A program made the translations under genes and the position numbers. The notes beneath the pieces are model-generated. The model was not told where the DNA came from. It did not search any database and worked only from the letters and a program-made list of their open reading frames with translations. 64,000 bases of DNA from Io17-Chloro-G2 sp034420695 (GTDB lineage: Bacteria > Chloroflexota > Dehalococcoidia > Lucifugimonadales > UBA3495). Each line of letters opens with the position of its first letter. Within the stretch, counting starts at the first letter, position 1. Positions 60,542 to 64,000 of this stretch are shown one piece after another. The stretch lies in NCBI GenBank assembly GCA_034420695.1, contig DAOULB010000052.1, positions 99,135 through 163,134 on the forward strand, given 5' to 3'.

Positions 60542-61585
60542 CTAACGGAAGTGGTCCCAGCCACCCTTGCCAACCGGGTATTCAGCCCCGGCGCCGTCCA
60601 CCAATGTCACCTGCCCCGGCTCGCCGGGCGTGAGTTCCCCGATCACGGCGGCGCCCTCCTGAAGCAGGACAATCGCCCGCTCCATCACTTCAGGCGGGGC
60701 AGCGAACAGCAGCAGGTAGTCCTCCCCCCCGTGCAATGCCAGTTCCAAGTTGTCCTCCGGGAAAGCCTCCACCAACAAGGGGTGCCGGGGTATCCGGTCA
60801 GCATAGATTCTGGCCGAAAGGCTGCTGGCCCTCGAGAGTTTGCCAAGGTCGTCGGCCAGCCCGTCGCTAACGTCCATGGCCGTGGGCACCCCGGCTCCCG
60901 CCAGAATGCGCCCTTCCTTTACCGCCGGGTCCGGCCTGCGGTGGCAGTTGACCAAGTAATCGGCCGCCTCTTTCGATACCTCCGCCCGAGTGCCGGAACC
61001 GGCGCCCTGCCCGTCTCCCACCTCTCCCAGCATCAACCGCAGCCCTCCGCCGGAACCGCCCAAGTATCCGGTCACTCCCACTTGGTCCCCGGGCTGCGCA
61101 TTGGAACGCAGCATCGGACTCCCCTGTTGCAGCCCGGTGAGCCCCACCGTAATGAACGCCACCGGCGAGCGCACCATGTCTCCCCCGATGATGGCCGCCC
61201 CATACTTGTTGCCCATCTCCAACATGCCCCGGTAGAGTTCCTCCAAGTCGGCCACTTCGGTTTCCGGCGGCAGCCCCAGCGTCACCAGTGCGTAGGCGGG
61301 AAGGCCGCCCATGGCGGCTACGTCGCTCACGTTGGATGCAATGCACTTCCAACCCAAGTCCCGCCAAGGTGTCGTCTCCCTCGTGAAATGGACTCCCTCC
61401 ACCACCGTGTCGGTGGTGAACAACTCGGTACCGCCCCCCGTCTTCCAAGCCGCCGTATCGTCGCCGGTATCCACCAGCAGGCTGAACGAGGCCTCCGGCG
61501 GCAGTTGCGACGGCCCCCGCTGCTGCACCACCATCCGGTTCAGCAGGTCAATAACCCCAAACTCGCCCAGTTCCTGAATCTGCAT
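60542..61585 (-). CDS. thiL: Thiamine-monophosphate kinase
   Basis: A 347-residue PurM-fold kinase making thiamine pyrophosphate from thiamine phosphate. ELGEFGVIDLLNRM starts the fold, DTGDDTAAW, FTTDTVVEGVHFTRE and the IIGGDMVRSP motif bind metal and ATP, and DVSDGLADDLGKLS and LHGGEDYLLLFA are near the C-terminus. It pairs functionally with thiE at 6658. A copy of its first 150 bases lies at 62661-62810. The start at 61585 fits the family. Confidence 0.95.
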   Translation of the reverse strand: MQIQELGEFGVIDLLNRMVVQQRGPSQLPPEASFSLLVDTGDDTAAWKTGGGTELFTTDTVVEGVHFTRETTPWRDLGWKCIASNVSDVAAMGGLPAYALVTLGLPPETEVADLEELYRGMLEMGNKYGAAIIGGDMVRSPVAFITVGLTGLQQGSPMLRSNAQPGDQVGVTGYLGGSGGGLRLMLGEVGDGQGAGSGTRAEVSKEAADYLVNCHRRPDPAVKEGRILAGAGVPTAMDVSDGLADDLGKLSRASSLSARIYADRIPRHPLLVEAFPEDNLELALHGGEDYLLLFAAPPEVMERAIVLLQEGAAVIGELTPGEPGQVTLVDGAGAEYPVGKGGWDHFR

Positions 61586-61590
61586 CGCCA
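61441..61590. repeat. Direct repeat, left copy (thiL 5' end)
   Basis: Aligns gap-free with 62661-62810 (constant offset 1220) at about 86 % identity by eye. It contains the first ~48 codons of intact thiL. Together the copies bracket the vapC module. Confidence 0.9.
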
Positions 61591-61801
61591 AAGAATTATA
61601 TCTTGGCCGGAAAGAGGCGCTCAAGGCTGGCACAGAATCAGTCAGTGCCTTTCCCTTGCGGCAAACGAAGCAAGGCAACCTGTATTACAATTACAAGAGC
61701 GTTTACCGCTTGAGCTGAAAAGTCCAGCGAGTCTAAAAAAGCCCGGGAACCAGTCTTTGGTCACGGGTAATGTTCAAGTAGCCAACGGAGAAGACGACTG
61801 C

Positions 61802-62236
61802 ATGAGTGATAGGCCAAAAGTTCGATGGATGGTCAATTTCTGGTGTTCAAATGGTGGCGACAAGGTCGTCCGTCCTTATGACGAGGTCGATTTTCCACAG
61901 GTGGATTTTTGGCACCCCAACAGAGCGACTGCCAGAGAGGAAGCCGCCCGCGTATTAATCGAGCTGAGGGAGGAGCGGGGAGACCACCGTGAATGGGTTG
62001 CCGCGGGGCATCCCGACCCTTTGGAAGTAGGCGCCGGGCATCACCCCGGCGGGCAGTGGTTTCTCCGGTACCGCGACCTCCCCTCGGGTGGTGCCACCGC
62101 ATCGCCTGGGGCTAAGAGCACCAAGTTGACCGGCTCGGCGGCCGGAGCGTGGAAAGGCATTGTGGATGCAGAACAACTGAAACAAAAGCTTTCCGAAGCC
62201 CGCCGGAAAGGCTCCAGGGGCGCTACTGAACCTTAA
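61802..62236 (+). CDS. Antitoxin candidate upstream of vapC, with unknown N-terminal domain
   Basis: A 144-residue protein. The first ~100 residues (VRWMVNFWCSNGGDK, PRYDE-like and HPNRATAREEAARVLIELREERGD) are not a known DNA-binding domain. The last ~35 residues (STKLTGSAAGAWKGIVDAEQLKQKLSEARRKGSR) resemble the toxin-binding tail of VapB/AbrB-type antitoxins. It is 4 bases upstream of vapC. The ATG at 61802 follows CGGAGAAG. No HTH or AbrB fold is visible. Confidence 0.6.
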   Translation: MSDRPKVRWMVNFWCSNGGDKVVRPYDEVDFPQVDFWHPNRATAREEAARVLIELREERGDHREWVAAGHPDPLEVGAGHHPGGQWFLRYRDLPSGGATASPGAKSTKLTGSAAGAWKGIVDAEQLKQKLSEARRKGSRGATEP

Positions 62237-62240
62237 GCCG

Positions 62241-62636
62241 ATGCAGTACTTGGTGGATACTGACTGGGCCATCAGTTACATGAACGGCGACCAAAGGGTA
62301 GTACGACGGTTTGATGAATTATCCCCGGAAGGCATCGGAATAAGCATCATATCACTGGCCGAGCTTTACCACGGGGTGTATGACGCAACTGACCAAGAGA
62401 GAGCCGAACTGGCAGTACAGAGATTCCTCGACGAAGTTGAAGAAGTAGTTCCCTTGGACGAACAGATTTGTCGAATATTTGCCATGGAACGGGTCAGGCT
62501 TTGGTCCGAAGGCAGTCGGATCGAGGACCTCGATCTGCTAATTGGGTCAACTGCAATTCATCACAGTCTCACGCTGCTCACCAACAACCGCAGGCACTTC
62601 GAAAGACTGGCCGGCCTCACCATCATCTCAGCTTAG
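62241..62636 (+). CDS. vapC: VapC-type PIN domain toxin
   Basis: A 131-residue PIN-domain ribonuclease. The acidic metal ligands are present: VDTDWAI (Asp6/Asp8 region), SLAELYHG (Glu), and IEDLDLLIGSTAI (Asp). TLLTNNRRHFERLAGL is typical of VapC. VapC toxins cleave tRNA or rRNA and are held by an antitoxin, here probably the upstream protein. The module sits between two copies of the thiL 5' end. Confidence 0.88.
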   Translation: MQYLVDTDWAISYMNGDQRVVRRFDELSPEGIGISIISLAELYHGVYDATDQERAELAVQRFLDEVEEVVPLDEQICRIFAMERVRLWSEGSRIEDLDLLIGSTAIHHSLTLLTNNRRHFERLAGLTIISA

Positions 62637-62660
62637 CTGCCAGAGAATCGCACTCTCTAA

Positions 62661-62810
62661 TCTTCCAATCCGCCGTATCGTCGCCTCTGTCCACCGGCAG
62701 GCTGAACGAAGCCTCCAGCGGCAATTGAGACGGCCCCCGCTGCTGCACCACCATCCGGTTCAGCAGGTCGATAGCGCCAAACTAGACCATGTTTTGGGTC
62801 TGTATCGCCA
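62661..62810 (-). pseudogene. thiL 5' fragment (right direct repeat)
   Basis: About 86 % identical to the first ~48 codons of thiL, but with a stop (ATGGTCTAG near 62782-62790 on the minus strand) and no downstream thiL sequence. It is a non-functional remnant, and the right copy of the repeat that flanks the vapC module. Confidence 0.85.
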
Positions 62811-63505
62811 ATTGGTCGCAGTCCTCAGTCGATATCTCCTTAAACTTGCTGCTTCCCTCTTTCCATCCCTTAGATCCCCAAATGTCCGGGCAGAAAGAAC
62901 CCCGCAAGGGCAAGCCGCGGAAACACCCACTCCCCATTTACTGACATTTGCCACTTCCTCCCCCGATTTCCATCCTCTAACATAGTCTCAAGGATGTCGT
63001 TCCGAATCGCTTCCAACCCGCCGGCTATGAGCCTTGAATATGTCCCAAAAACTGTACGAAACTGCTGGAAGATGCGCATTCAGCTTCACCGGGCCTGTCC
63101 CAAAATCCCGGATGTTTGTATACCATCCAAAGCTGAAATGACCCGGAATGTCGCAAAAAGTCCCAAGAAAACAGAAACTCCAACCCTGCCAGCAATGAAT
63201 AACCCCCTCGGCGTTTCTAAGAAAGGTCTGAACAACCCTCGCCATAGCGTCCAGGGTTGCTAATCCTCGTCATCCTGCAGGGGCGGGTTTGAAGCCCGCC
63301 CCTGCCACCAAGGGCAAAGGGGGCTTACGCTGTCTCTATTCAGAACTTCCCTAAGTCCCCTTTCATCATGAGCTTGTCAAAGGGCTGAGCCCGTCGAAGG
63401 AACCGGTTTGGCGGAGCCCACTCCGGAGTCAGGCCGAAAACCTGGGCGCAATCGCCCAGGTTGCACCGAAAAGGCAACAGGTTGAATATTCGCCCATGAA
63501 TTAGG
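62811..63505. other. Non-coding spacer with dispersed repeats before the rRNA operon
   Basis: No convincing gene. Contents: a TGTCCCAAAA-type motif repeated at about 63040 and 63096, with a related CGCAAAAAGTCCCAAG near 63152, the palindrome core 63277-63305 (see repeat), the block TTCATCATGAGCTTGTCAAAGG (63362-63383), related to 37161-37184, and a perfect 10-bp stem AACCTGGGCG CAAT CGCCCAGGTT at 63439-63462. Confidence 0.6.
63277..63305. repeat. Interspersed palindrome, core-only copy C
   Basis: GCAGGGGCGGG and CCCGCCCCTGC form an 11-bp stem. The centre GGGCGGGTTTGAAGCCCGCC is like copies A and B, but the outer arms are missing. Confidence 0.65.
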
Positions 63506-63534
63506 TTGACAGGCATTTCCAGCCTGGTTATACT
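63506..63534 (+). promoter_or_regulatory. rRNA operon promoter
   Basis: TTGACA (63506-63511), 17 bases, TATACT (63529-63534), about 78 bases before the mature 16S 5' end. Confidence 0.8.
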
Positions 63535-63541
63535 TCCCTGT

Positions 63542-63562
63542 GCTCTCCCGCCAGAGGAGAGC
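63542..63562 (+). promoter_or_regulatory. Leader stem-loop of the rRNA transcript
   Basis: GCTCTCC CGCCAGA GGAGAGC, a perfect 7-bp stem right at the predicted 5' end of the rRNA transcript, possibly part of leader processing or antitermination. Confidence 0.55.
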
Positions 63563-63611
63563 GTTTTAATCGCACCTTAACAGTTGAATAGTGGAAGGAA
63601 GCTAGGTTACT

Positions 63612-64000
<389 letters not shown>

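Overview
This is a GC-rich, gene-dense piece of a bacterial chromosome. It ends inside the 5' part of a 16S rRNA gene (from about 63612 to the window edge). The 16S start, the DUF3090/SCO1664 pair, a prokaryotic translin, several LLM, VOC and DUF35 type genes, and the housekeeping gene orders together suggest Chloroflexota, perhaps a Dehalococcoidia/SAR202-like lineage. That placement is inference from gene content and from reading the 16S start, not from a database search.

Layout. 1-8.3 kb: a partial gene, rpe, rpmB, a HEPN-like gene, then folB, a CitE-like lyase, a retropepsin-like gene and polA on the minus strand, and thiE plus translin on the plus strand. 8.3-16.9 kb: an MBL hydrolase, two tandem retropepsin-like genes (the second broken), a Gfo/Idh oxidoreductase, two repeat-rich spacers, comM, tam, a VOC protein and the DUF3090/SCO1664 pair. 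16.9-27.1 kb: mostly minus strand, with larC, ychF, a DUF362 protein, a UbiA prenyltransferase, a flippase-like membrane protein, marR and larB. Around marR lies a direct duplication of the flippase/larB junction plus a chimeric pseudogene. 27.3-30.3 kb: a thioesterase, an Rrf2 regulator, a MoeB/HesA-type E1 enzyme and a CysM-type cysteine synthase, which looks like a sulfur-carrier cysteine pathway. 30.4-35.8 kb: the nusA-ylxR-infB-rbfA-truB translation operon, without rimP. 35.9-42.9 kb: a structured leader and DUF5679 zinc ribbon, a PHP phosphoesterase, nrtS, lexA with a candidate LexA box, rpsT, gyrB, an EthD-like protein and a Nudix hydrolase. 43-51 kb: RidA-like, M20 peptidase, thiolase plus DUF35, an epimerase-like VOC protein, a two-gene nucleotidyltransferase/wHTH module with an apparently leaderless promoter, and an LLM monooxygenase. 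51-57 kb: gltB-gltD. 57.5-64 kb: rsfS (probable CTG start), the thiL-tsaE-tsaB-unknown-ndk operon, a vapC toxin with an unusual antitoxin candidate, a remnant copy of the thiL 5' end, dispersed repeats, and the rRNA promoter with the start of 16S.

The accessory signals most worth attention are these. (1) Two places where a small regulator or toxin module of about 1.07 kb sits between imperfect direct copies (about 85 % identical) of a host gene end. (2) The leaderless NTase/wHTH pair at 47.1-49.1 kb. (3) The structured leader before DUF5679. (4) The decaying tandem retropepsin. (5) A ~100 bp imperfect-palindrome repeat found twice in full and once as a core. No CRISPR array, transposase, integrase, tRNA or prophage was seen.
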